NCBI GenBank assembly: GCA_910577555.1
Contig: CAJTLF010000001.1
Coordinates: 1 to 64,000, forward strand
DNA length: 64,000 nt
Source: an uncultured Christensenella sp.
GTDB taxonomy: Bacteria; Bacillota; Clostridia; Christensenellales; Borkfalkiaceae
Direction of reading: 5' to 3'
Shown: piece after piece, positions 28,344-36,463 of the stretch
Numbering within the stretch: the stretch's first letter is position 1
Layout: the number at the start of each line of letters is the position of its first letter
Position numbers and translations under genes: made by a program
Notes under the pieces: generated by a model
Database searches by the model: none
What the model was told of the DNA's origin: nothing
What the model saw: only the letters and a program-made list of their open reading frames with translations

Positions 28344-31290
28344 TGCTATTACCTCCTGCGTTGTTTCCGTCCGCAATTTCAGTTGCAGAGCCGTTCTTTT
28401 TAAGGTAAGTGTTCAATACGTAAACCACTATTGCACCGACTGCCAGCGCGCCTACTACCACGTCAATGGTAATTACAACCGCCTTCCACCAGGGCATTGA
28501 GCCGTCGAAAACGTAGTCTCCATCGATACTTCCGCCCATGGACGAGTGTATCAATGCGAAGAATATACGCTTATTCGCTTCCTGCAATTCTTTAAGCATT
28601 GCGCCGTCGTCTTTGTTTATAATGTCGTTCTTGATTTCCTGTCCGCGCTGTCCGTCAAGACACCATATGTTGGTACCTGCCATAAGCATATCCGCGCCTA
28701 CGCTGTAGTTAGCGGTGAAAGTGAGCGCGTCGTCTATAATCGAGCCTTCATAGCCCCACTCGCCGCGGAGTACGTTCTGCATAAGGGGTTTATGCGTTGC
28801 CGCGTACTGTAAACCTATTCTGTTGTAAGCGGTCATAATTCCGAGGCTCTTGCCGCGGGTGAGCGCGCCTTCGAAGGGTTTAAGGTAAATTTCACGGATA
28901 GCCTGTTCGTTACAGAAAGTCGAAACGCCGTGACGGTTGGTTTCCTGTTCGTTAAGGAAGCAGTGCTTAACGTTGCAGATAAGTCCCTTAGTGCGCATTG
29001 CAAGTATAACGTTGGAAACGGAGTAGTAAGAGAGTGCCGCATCTTCCGAGAAGTATTCCGACGCACGGCTGGTGTAAGGAGTTCTTATAGTGTTGCAGCC
29101 GGGTGCGTTTACCATTGCAACGCCGCAGAACAGAGCTTCTTCCGCGAACATATTGCCGTATTTGGTCTGTAATTTGTGGTCCCACGAAGCCGCTACCGTA
29201 GGCAGGGTGGGGAAGCCGGTCGCCGCGCGCTTGTCACCGTAAGAGAACTTTGCAAGAAGTCCTTCGGGACCTTCCGCGATGGTGTTGCCGGGCTTGTTAA
29301 TGGTTGCAACGCCCTGAATACCTCTTTGGTCTGCAATCGAAATGATTAAGTCGTCCAAAGAAAGCTGGGAAACGAGTTCGTCCCATCTCGGGTCGTCGTA
29401 GGGTACGCCCTGCATATCGGCGAAATTAAGGGGTTTGTCGAGTTTTACTTCGTAAACCGTGCCTTTGCCTGCCGCGTAGGAAGGAGCGTCATCCGCTTTT
29501 TTATACTGAGTCATATCCAATCCCGCAGCTATTTTCTCGTTTGCATGAAGAGTGGTAACTTCGGTGGGGAAGGTGCTTGCCCAGTCGTTTCTGGTAAGGT
29601 ATTTTATTTTCTGGTTGTCGTCCGCCCAGTAGTTGAGGTCTGCGTCATCGAATTGGTTTTTAACTTCCACGTCTTCCGCATAGAGCGAGTTTTTATAAGT
29701 TTTTCTGTCTATTTCGCTGAGCTTGGGGTCGTAGGTCTTTACGCAGTTCGCGTCAGCCGTGAACGCATTGCCGTCGTGGTCGACAAGACCGGTGGTTACG
29801 CCCTTCGCGCCGAGCACGTGGTTTACCGCTTCGTGCGCGCCGTTACCTATAGCAAAGTAGTAGGTGCCGGGTTCGAATATGTATCCGCCGTTGCCGTATA
29901 CGGAGTCGTAAGACGCAAGAAGATAGCGTGCAACTTCAATCTCAACGGTCTCGGTGCCGTTAGCGGGTACGTCTACTTTTTCATAGCCCATAAGCTGGAT
30001 AGACGCCTTTTCAACGCCGTTCGTCTTGTCGTATTCGGTGTAAGGGGACTGAGCGTAAAGCTGAACGCTTGCCTTGCCCGCTAAATTGTTGGTGTTTTTA
30101 ACGGTAACGGTTGCCTTAAAGGTATCCGTATTCGCGTCGTAAGTAAGACTGTCAAGAGTCTGGGTGTATTCCGAGTAAGAGAGTCCGAAGCCGAACGGGT
30201 AGCAGACTTCGTCCTGATATTTCCAGGAGTCCGCGCCTGCAATCGCGCCCGCTGCGGAATTTGCTTTGCCCTGTTCAAGCATTACGTCTTCGTATCTGGT
30301 CTCGTAATATTTATAGCCTACGTAAATACCTTCCTTATATACCACGTAGTGCGCGCCCATGTTGGGGGTTGTGCCCTGATAGTTGTAATTGCCCCAGTTC
30401 TGCATTGCGGGAGAACCTACGGAGTTTGCCGCGAAGGTGAAAGTATTGTGACCCGAAGGGTTAGCTTCGCCCGTAAGCAGGTTTACCACGCCGGGAAGTC
30501 CGTAATATCCGGGGTTGCCGAACCAGATGCACGCGTTTACGTTGTACTTTTCGAGCCAGCCGAGCTCCATTGCAAGGGGACCGTTCAATAAAACGATTAT
30601 CTTGTCGAAAAGTTTGCTCTCGTTAATCATTTTAAGAAGGTCTTCTTCGTTCTTGTCGAGCTTGAGAATACCTTTGGGCGGGTCTACGTTCTCGGTGCCG
30701 AAGCGCGCGAAAGTAACTATAGCCACGTCGTTATAATCTTTAAAGGTATTCTTCAACGCGGTCGTATAGAATTTTTTGTTTACTTCGCCAACGTTGTGCG
30801 TCTGTCCGAGATGAACGCCCGCGCCGATACCGCTTTCCGCATACGCGTCGTAAAGCTTCTGGTTGATATTGAATCCGGCGTCTTTAAACGCCTTTGCCAT
30901 ATCAATCTGATATTCGGGGTTGGGGGTGGGACCGCCCGCGCCGCTTCTCCATATGGTGTGCGCGCTGTTGTTGCCGAAAAGCGTTACGTTGCGTTCTTCC
31001 TTTGCAAGGGGAAGCGCGCCGTCGTTTTTAAGCATAACGGAGCCCTCTTCCACTTCCTGAACGCAGAAATCGTAAGAGTCTTTAATCAGTTTGCTCCAGC
31101 CATCTTCCGTAAGGTTGCCGTTTTCATCGCCGTAATCGCTGCCCTTGAGCGTAAGTCCGCCGCCCGTAAGCCCGAAGAAACCGTTGATGTAGCCGGCAAA
31201 GTTATTGGCGAGAATAGTAACGACGATAAGCAACGTAAAAAGGAACGTTGCAACGCCGGACAAGCCAAGCCAAAGTTTGCTACTTTTCAT
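28333..31290 (-). CDS. Membrane-anchored GH3 beta-glucosidase/xylosidase, permuted domain order
   Basis: A 985-residue GH3 enzyme with the same inverted domain order as the one at 164-3106. A transmembrane helix comes first (about residues 7-30), then the alpha/beta sandwich (EEGSVMLKNDGALPL, about 80-95), a fibronectin-like domain (about 385-475) and the TIM barrel (about 635-880). The likely nucleophile is Asp854 in GSIIDDAL. A second transmembrane helix near residues 935-960 and a hydrophilic tail follow. Both ends anchored would present the enzyme on the outer face of the membrane. It is first in its operon, with AGGAGG upstream and a promoter whose -35 overlaps the 38-bp element shared with the lipoprotein at 32586. 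Substrate (gluco- or xylo-oligosaccharide) not determinable; co-regulation near the xylose genes favours xylo-oligosaccharides. Confidence 0.88.
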   Translation of the reverse strand: MKSSKLWLGLSGVATFLFTLLIVVTILANNFAGYINGFFGLTGGGLTLKGSDYGDENGNLTEDGWSKLIKDSYDFCVQEVEEGSVMLKNDGALPLAKEERNVTLFGNNSAHTIWRSGAGGPTPNPEYQIDMAKAFKDAGFNINQKLYDAYAESGIGAGVHLGQTHNVGEVNKKFYTTALKNTFKDYNDVAIVTFARFGTENVDPPKGILKLDKNEEDLLKMINESKLFDKIIVLLNGPLAMELGWLEKYNVNACIWFGNPGYYGLPGVVNLLTGEANPSGHNTFTFAANSVGSPAMQNWGNYNYQGTTPNMGAHYVVYKEGIYVGYKYYETRYEDVMLEQGKANSAAGAIAGADSWKYQDEVCYPFGFGLSYSEYTQTLDSLTYDANTDTFKATVTVKNTNNLAGKASVQLYAQSPYTEYDKTNGVEKASIQLMGYEKVDVPANGTETVEIEVARYLLASYDSVYGNGGYIFEPGTYYFAIGNGAHEAVNHVLGAKGVTTGLVDHDGNAFTADANCVKTYDPKLSEIDRKTYKNSLYAEDVEVKNQFDDADLNYWADDNQKIKYLTRNDWASTFPTEVTTLHANEKIAAGLDMTQYKKADDAPSYAAGKGTVYEVKLDKPLNFADMQGVPYDDPRWDELVSQLSLDDLIISIADQRGIQGVATINKPGNTIAEGPEGLLAKFSYGDKRAATGFPTLPTVAASWDHKLQTKYGNMFAEEALFCGVAMVNAPGCNTIRTPYTSRASEYFSEDAALSYYSVSNVILAMRTKGLICNVKHCFLNEQETNRHGVSTFCNEQAIREIYLKPFEGALTRGKSLGIMTAYNRIGLQYAATHKPLMQNVLRGEWGYEGSIIDDALTFTANYSVGADMLMAGTNIWCLDGQRGQEIKNDIINKDDGAMLKELQEANKRIFFALIHSSMGGSIDGDYVFDGSMPWWKAVVITIDVVVGALAVGAIVVYVLNTYLKKNGSATEIADGNNAGGNSNEL

Positions 31291-31338
31291 AATGTGATTT
31301 TCCTCCTAAAAATTGCGGGAGTTTTCCCCCGTGTTTTT

Positions 31339-31399
31339 ATGGTAAAAAAATAAAACTTCAATTTCAAGAAGAAAGTTTGCAAACTATGGCAAAAAGTTT
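31339..31399 (-). promoter_or_regulatory. GH3 promoter with upstream 38-bp regulatory element
   Basis: On the minus strand TTGAAA (31362-31367) and TACCAT (31339-31344) are spaced by 17 bp. The 38 bp from 31362 to 31399 are identical, in reverse complement, to 32466-32503 upstream of the binding lipoprotein. The element contains the perfect 12-bp palindrome AGTTTGCAAACT (31374-31385) and its downstream end is the -35 box, the geometry of an activator that touches RNA polymerase at -35. The AraC-family gene next door is the natural candidate to bind it. Confidence 0.8.
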
Positions 31400-31427
31400 A
31401 GATTTTATCGTTTTTAATAAAAAAATT

Positions 31428-31470
31428 AAAAGCAGACACAAATTTCGGGGTGTTTTTTGTGTTTGCTTTT
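31428..31470 (-). terminator. Terminator of the AraC-family gene
   Basis: A 15-bp stem with one mismatch (31428-31442 and 31456-31470), 13-nt loop, followed on the minus strand by a T-run. It separates the regulator from the GH3 promoter just beyond. Confidence 0.75.
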
Positions 31471-31498
31471 CAATTCTTGATATTTATTGTTAAATTTA

Positions 31499-32296
31499 CT
31501 ATTCTTTGCTGCTTCGCGCCCTGTAATCGGAAGGGGTTACGCCGTAGTTCTGCTTGAACTGTTCGTTAAAGCTTCTTATGCTTTCGAAGCCGCAGGCGTT
31601 GCTTATCTGCACCATGCTCTTGTTGGTCGTGCGCAGAAGCTCCGCCGCGTTGTTCACACGGAAGTTGTTCACGAACTTGGAAAATCCGCATCCGAAAATT
31701 TTATTGAATATATTCGAAAGATAGGTGTAATTGTAGCCCATCTCGTTCGCAAGGTTTTTCAGCGTTATAACCTTGTCGTAATTCTGCTGAATGTAGTATA
31801 ACAGTTTTATCGAAAGGTCTTCTTCCGTACCCGTTACCGCGCACTTGGCGATATTTTCGTACGCCCTGCCGCAAATTCCGTACAGCACGGCAGACTGCAT
31901 AAACCTGTTAGTCTTTTCGTTTTTTAAAAGGTCAATCTCGCCGCGGTCGACGAAATCGAACACTGCGTACACGCCGTTACCACCCCCCCCCATCCCACTC
32001 CACGAACCGTTCTTCGTTTCGTTATAAAATTCGGAAACGTAGTCGCTGGAAAAAACGCAGAGAAAGCTGCGGGAAAATTTATCCGTCTTGTAGGCGTGTA
32101 CGTGGTTTGGCAGAACGAGCATCGCCTTTCCCGACTTTAAAATAAAGGTTTCGTCATACACGGAGCATTCCAGCTCGCCCTCCAAAACGGTAATAAATTC
32201 GTAACTGTTATGAACGTGGCTTACGAAACTTAAGTTTTCGTCTGATTGAGTGTAGATATAATTCCTGTCAATCGAGCGCTTTGTTTCAAAATACAT
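31499..32296 (-). CDS. AraC-family transcriptional regulator
   Basis: A 265-residue regulator: an N-terminal cupin-like sensor domain (about residues 1-110; FVSHVHNSYEFITVLEGELEC is typical) and a C-terminal double helix-turn-helix AraC domain (about 160-262; NEMGYNYTYLSNIFNKIFG and SFNEQFKQNYGVTPSDYR). Such proteins usually bind a sugar and activate catabolic promoters. It lies between two promoters that carry the same 38-bp element and probably controls both. A run of nine G in the coding strand (31983-31991) encodes part of a Gly-rich stretch between sensor and DNA-binding domains; a change in its length would break the reading frame. It has its own promoter at 32327-32354. Confidence 0.92.
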   Translation of the reverse strand: MYFETKRSIDRNYIYTQSDENLSFVSHVHNSYEFITVLEGELECSVYDETFILKSGKAMLVLPNHVHAYKTDKFSRSFLCVFSSDYVSEFYNETKNGSWSGMGGGGNGVYAVFDFVDRGEIDLLKNEKTNRFMQSAVLYGICGRAYENIAKCAVTGTEEDLSIKLLYYIQQNYDKVITLKNLANEMGYNYTYLSNIFNKIFGCGFSKFVNNFRVNNAAELLRTTNKSMVQISNACGFESIRSFNEQFKQNYGVTPSDYRARSSKE

Positions 32297-32326
32297 AAAT
32301 TACGCCTTTTAAAATATTTTATGATA

Positions 32327-32354
32327 TTATATCAAAAAAATTTTTTCCCGTCAA
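32327..32354 (-). promoter_or_regulatory. Promoter of the AraC-family gene
   Basis: Minus-strand TTGACG (32349-32354) and TATAAT (32327-32332) with a 16-bp AT-rich spacer. The leader is about 25 nt. No strong ribosome site is visible before the ATG at 32296. Confidence 0.7.
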
Positions 32355-32465
32355 TACCCAAAATCCGAAGTGCGGGAGATAAAAACGACAATTATGTGAA
32401 GTAATTACAATTTTACTATATTTTTTGTAAAAGGCTATCTTTTTTCGTGTTTTATTACAAAATCA

Positions 32466-32526
32466 AAACTTTTTGCCATAGTTTGCAAACTTTCTTCTTG
32501 AAACGGCGGGTTATCTTATTTATACT
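32466..32526 (+). promoter_or_regulatory. Promoter of the binding lipoprotein with the shared 38-bp element
   Basis: The 38 bp at 32466-32503 match the GH3 upstream element perfectly. Its 3' end is the -35 box TTGAAA (32498-32503), followed by a 17-bp spacer and TATACT (32521-32526). The palindrome AGTTTGCAAACT is at 32480-32491. The sequences on either side of the 38 bp differ between the two loci, which argues for a conserved binding site rather than a recent duplication. Confidence 0.82.
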
Positions 32527-32585
32527 GAATGCAATAAAGGTTTTCCTTGAAAAAGGTTTATCTCGATTTATTGGAGGAAAGTTAA

Positions 32586-33488
32586 ATGAAAAAGAAGTTA
32601 ACGGCGCTCGTACTCGCTTCCGCAATGGCACTCGGCGCAGGCGCGTTTCTCGCAGGCTGTACCCAGCCCGAACCCGAGCATACCAAGCATTACGACGTAG
32701 ACGCGGACGGCGTTTGCGACGTGTGCAGTGTGGATATGGAAGGCCACGAGCATATTTACTCGAAAAAATGGCTTTACGATAACGAATACCACTGGCACAA
32801 GGCAGTCTGCGCTCACAAAGACGAAATTTCCGTCAAGCAACCGCACTCTTACAACAGTATGGGCGTTTGCAAAGATTGCAAAATATTTGCTCCTGCCGAC
32901 CTTCCCGTAGACCCCATAGACGGCGTATACCACTTTGAAGCGGAATGTGCAATTCTCGACGACGCGCAATCCCCCGCAAATGCAACTATGGTTATAGAAG
33001 TGAACAAAAACGAGTTCACGGAAACGAACAAAACGGACGGCCCGCTCGTTTCAAACGTAGGCTACTTCGGCGGCAACTATGCCGGACATACCATTACCTG
33101 GAAATTCAACTCCGCCACTGCGGTTGAAAACGTTACGCTTAAGCTCAGAATGGCGTCTGCCGTCGGTTCGTGGGACGACCAGAAAATAACGGCAATCGAC
33201 TTAGGCAAGGATGGCGCGCCCACTCTTTCGGTAAACGGCGCGGACGTTACGCTGGCAGGCAAAACTCTTCCCGGATTATCAGGACTTTCGCAGGCCGATA
33301 TGCAGAACGGCGTCGCTTACCACCACTTTGCCGAAGTTGAAATTACCATCAATATCGTTGCGGGCGAAAACACCGTCGTGCTTACTTCGGGTTCGAAAGG
33401 CTGCAACGTAGATAAAATTATGATTACCACGGACGCACAGCTCACTTTCACCAGAACCAACAACTTGCAGCGTCCCGGCAGTCACTGA
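32586..33488 (+). CDS. Lipoprotein with CBM6/35-like carbohydrate-binding module
   Basis: A 300-residue lipoprotein (lipobox LAGC, Cys25). After the lipid anchor comes a short His/Cys-rich segment (about residues 35-100) that includes a thrombospondin-type-3-like motif DVDADGVCDVC and HWHKAVCAHKDE, suggesting bound metal. The C-terminal domain (about 115-295) begins FEAECA and has the GYFGG, VENVTLKLRMAS and GENTVVL blocks of CBM6/CBM35-type beta-sandwich modules. It probably binds the polysaccharide that the co-regulated GH3 enzyme helps degrade. GGAGG lies 8 nt before the ATG. The shared promoter element links it to the AraC regulator. Confidence 0.8.
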   Translation: MKKKLTALVLASAMALGAGAFLAGCTQPEPEHTKHYDVDADGVCDVCSVDMEGHEHIYSKKWLYDNEYHWHKAVCAHKDEISVKQPHSYNSMGVCKDCKIFAPADLPVDPIDGVYHFEAECAILDDAQSPANATMVIEVNKNEFTETNKTDGPLVSNVGYFGGNYAGHTITWKFNSATAVENVTLKLRMASAVGSWDDQKITAIDLGKDGAPTLSVNGADVTLAGKTLPGLSGLSQADMQNGVAYHHFAEVEITINIVAGENTVVLTSGSKGCNVDKIMITTDAQLTFTRTNNLQRPGSH

Positions 33489-33511
33489 TAAACAGTATAA
33501 AAAACTACGCG

Positions 33512-33542
33512 GCGTCGGTCCGGTGCGTTACCGAACCGACGC
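33512..33542 (+). terminator. Terminator after the CBM lipoprotein
   Basis: A GC-rich stem (GCGTCGGT...ACCGACGC, extended inside by CGGT/ACCG) follows the lipoprotein stop and is followed by a T-rich stretch. A weak TTGATT/TACTAT pair at 33562-33589 might start the xyl operon, but it lies too close to the ribosome site to be convincing. Confidence 0.7.
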
Positions 33543-33608
33543 TTTCGGTTTATACGGACAATTGATTACGATTAAAATTTTATTACTATATTATATAAGG
33601 AGCTATTT

Positions 33609-34931
33609 ATGAAAGAAATTTTCGCAAATATCCCCGCCGTAAAATACGAAGGCGCAGACAGCAAAAACAAATTCGCCTTCAAGTTTTACGATGCGGATAA
33701 AGTTATTTTAGGCAAAAAGATGAGCGAGCATCTCCCCTTCGCCATGGCTTGGTGGCACAACCTGTGCGCAAACGGAGCGGATATGTTCGGCAGGGGAACG
33801 GCGGATAAATCGTTCGGCAAAAAACCCGGTACAATGGAACACGCCAAAGCAAAGGTGGACGCAGGCTTCGAGTTTATGCAGAAGTTGGGAATAAAGTACT
33901 TCTGCTGGCACGACGTGGATTTGGTTCCCGAAGCCGACGACATCAAGGAAACCAACGCCCGTTTAGACGAGATTTCAGACTACATACTCGAAAAAATGAA
34001 CAAAACGGGCATAAAGTGCCTGTGGGGTACGGCAAATATGTTCGGCAACCCCCGCTATATGAACGGCGCGGGCTCTACCAACAGCGCGGACGTATTCGCG
34101 TTTGCCGCGGCTCAGGTTAAAAAGGCGCTCGATATCACCGTAAAGCTCGGCGGCAGGGGCTACGTTTTCTGGGGCGGCAGAGAAGGTTACGAAACTCTTT
34201 TAAACACCGACGTTAAATTCGAGCAGGAAAATATCGCCCGCCTTATGAAAATGGCGGTTAAATACGGCAGGAGCATAGGCTTTAAGGGCGACTTCTTCAT
34301 CGAACCCAAACCCAAAGAGCCCATGAAACACCAGTACGACTTCGACGCGGCGACGGCAATCGGCTTTTTAAAGGCTCACGGCTTGGAAAAAGATTTCAAA
34401 ATGAACATCGAAGCCAACCACGCCACGCTTGCGGGACACACCTTTGAGCACGAATTGCGAATTTCCGCTATAAACGGTATGCTCGGCTCGGTAGACGCAA
34501 ATCAGGGCGATTACCTTTTGGGCTGGGATACCGACGAATTCCCCTGCGACGTATACACCGCAACTTACGCAATGCTTGAAATTCTCAAAGCGGGCGGACT
34601 TACGGGCGGACTCAACTTCGACGCTAAAAACCGCCGCCCTTCCTACACCTACGAAGATATGTTCCACGCCTTCATTCTCGGTATGGATACCTGGGCTTTG
34701 GGACTTATCAACGCGGCGAAGCTTATCGAAGACGGCACGCTCGATAAATTCAAGGAAAACAAATACTCCACCTTTAAAACCACCGAAATCGGCAAAAAGA
34801 TTTTATCGGATAAAACTTCTCTTGAAGAGCTTGCGGCTTACGCGGAAAAGCTGGGCGCGCCCGAACTTCCTTCAGGCGGCAGTCAGGAATATTTACAGCA
34901 CGTTATAAATAACGTACTCTTTGGAAAATAA
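33609..34931 (+). CDS. xylA: Xylose isomerase
   Basis: Converts D-xylose to D-xylulose in the cytoplasm. The 440-residue length is standard for the bacterial class II enzyme. Recognised blocks are FAMAWWHNLCANGADMFG, the active-site WHD motif with catalytic His101 and Asp104, YVFWGGREGYETLLNTD, FFIEPKPKEPMKHQYDFD and MNIEANHATLAGHTFEHEL, which carry the metal-binding Glu, Asp and His residues. AGGAG lies 7 nt before the ATG. It is the first gene of a xylA-xylB-transketolase operon that feeds xylose into the pentose phosphate pathway. Confidence 0.98.
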   Translation: MKEIFANIPAVKYEGADSKNKFAFKFYDADKVILGKKMSEHLPFAMAWWHNLCANGADMFGRGTADKSFGKKPGTMEHAKAKVDAGFEFMQKLGIKYFCWHDVDLVPEADDIKETNARLDEISDYILEKMNKTGIKCLWGTANMFGNPRYMNGAGSTNSADVFAFAAAQVKKALDITVKLGGRGYVFWGGREGYETLLNTDVKFEQENIARLMKMAVKYGRSIGFKGDFFIEPKPKEPMKHQYDFDAATAIGFLKAHGLEKDFKMNIEANHATLAGHTFEHELRISAINGMLGSVDANQGDYLLGWDTDEFPCDVYTATYAMLEILKAGGLTGGLNFDAKNRRPSYTYEDMFHAFILGMDTWALGLINAAKLIEDGTLDKFKENKYSTFKTTEIGKKILSDKTSLEELAAYAEKLGAPELPSGGSQEYLQHVINNVLFGK

Positions 34932-34937
34932 AAGTCG

Positions 34938-34973
34938 TTGCCGCCGGAAGCCCTGCTTTTCGGCGGCAATTTT
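34938..34973 (+). terminator. Intercistronic hairpin between xylA and xylB
   Basis: A perfect 9-bp GC-rich stem (34938-34946 and 34961-34969) followed by TTTT, 15 bp before xylB. It probably reduces read-through or protects the xylA message, giving more isomerase than kinase. Confidence 0.65.
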
Positions 34974-34987
34974 ACGGGATTGAAAAT

Positions 34988-36463
34988 ATGTATATCGGTA
35001 TTGACTTGGGAACTTCGTCCGTCAAACTTTTACTGGTTGCGGCGGACGGCAAAATACTAAACTCGGTTACTCAGACCTATAAGGTACACTACCCCCGCGA
35101 CGGCTGGAGCGAGCAGAACCCCGAAGACTGGTATTCGGGCGTTATCGGCGGCATAATGCGGCTTTTGGTCGGTCAGGATAAGTCGGCGGTAAAGGGCGTG
35201 GGCGTCGGCGGACAGATGCACGGACTGGTCGTTTTAGATAAGGAAGACAAGGTAATTCGCCCGTGTATATTGTGGAACGACGGCAGAACGGAAAAGCAGA
35301 CGGAGTACTTAAACGAAGTTATAGGGCGCAAGGTCCTTTCCGAACGCACGGCGAATATAGCGTTCGCGGGCTTCACCGCACCTAAAATACTCTGGCTTAA
35401 GGAAAACGAACCCGAAAACTTTAAGCGGATAGATAAAATAATGTTGCCCAAGGACTATATAGTTTACCGCCTTACGGGCAAATTCGCAACGGACTACTCG
35501 GACGCGAGCGGCACGCTCCTTCTCGACGTAAAAAACAAGCGTTGGCACGGGGATATGCTTGAAATATGCGGCATTAAGGAAACGCAATTGCCCCGCCTTT
35601 ACGAATCGTACGACGCCGTGGGAACGCTTTTGGACAGCGTTAAAAAAGAGTTACAGCTCTCCGACAGGGTAACGGTTTGCGCGGGCGCGGGCGACAACGC
35701 CGCGGCGGCTATCGGCACGGGTACTATAAAGGACGGCGACTGTAACGTTTCTCTCGGCACGAGCGGCACGGTGTTCATTTCAAACGACGCTTTCTCCGTG
35801 GACGACAAAAACGCCCTGCACTCCTTCGCGCACGCTAACGGAAAATATCACCTTATGGGCTGCATACTCTCGGCGGCAAGCTGTAACGCCTGGTGGATGG
35901 AAAACGTTTTAAAGACGACGGAATTTTCCGCCGAACAGCGCGGCGCGGATAAGCTGCGCGGCAAGAACGACTTGTTCTTCCTGCCCTATTTAATGGGCGA
36001 AAGAAGTCCGCACAACGATACCAACGCACGCGGCGCGTTCATAGGTCTGCGCCCCACCACCACCCGCACGCAGATGACTCTGGCGGTTATGGAAGGCGTG
36101 GCGTTCGCCCTTAAAGACTGCGTTGAAGTAGCCAAGGCAAACGGCGCGAAAATAAGCAGCACGCGCATATGCGGCGGCGGCTCGAAAAGCCCGCTGTGGC
36201 GGCAGATAATCGCCGACGTATTGAATATGCCCGTGGAAACGCCCAAAACTCAGGAAGGACCCGCTTACGGCGGAGCAATTCTCGCAATGGTGGCGTGCGG
36301 CGAATACGCAAGCGTTAAGGACGCGGCGGATAAGCTTATAAGCATTACCCAGACCGTAACCCCCGACCCCGAAGCGGCGGCGGGCTACGAAAAGAGATAC
36401 GCAGTATTCAGACAATTATATCCCGCGCTTAAAAACGCGTTCAGACTTTATCAGGAGCTTTAA
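34988..36463 (+). CDS. xylB: Xylulokinase (FGGY family)
   Basis: Phosphorylates D-xylulose to xylulose 5-phosphate with ATP. The N-terminal phosphate-binding motif MYIGIDLGTSSVKLLL, the GVGGQMHGLVVLD and ILWNDGRTE blocks typical of xylulokinases, and the ADP-binding GGGSKSPLWRQIIADVLNMPV segment (about residues 398-418) are all present. The 491-residue length is normal. It follows xylA and abuts the transketolase gene with no spacer, so the three proteins are co-produced. Confidence 0.97.
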   Translation: MYIGIDLGTSSVKLLLVAADGKILNSVTQTYKVHYPRDGWSEQNPEDWYSGVIGGIMRLLVGQDKSAVKGVGVGGQMHGLVVLDKEDKVIRPCILWNDGRTEKQTEYLNEVIGRKVLSERTANIAFAGFTAPKILWLKENEPENFKRIDKIMLPKDYIVYRLTGKFATDYSDASGTLLLDVKNKRWHGDMLEICGIKETQLPRLYESYDAVGTLLDSVKKELQLSDRVTVCAGAGDNAAAAIGTGTIKDGDCNVSLGTSGTVFISNDAFSVDDKNALHSFAHANGKYHLMGCILSAASCNAWWMENVLKTTEFSAEQRGADKLRGKNDLFFLPYLMGERSPHNDTNARGAFIGLRPTTTRTQMTLAVMEGVAFALKDCVEVAKANGAKISSTRICGGGSKSPLWRQIIADVLNMPVETPKTQEGPAYGGAILAMVACGEYASVKDAADKLISITQTVTPDPEAAAGYEKRYAVFRQLYPALKNAFRLYQEL

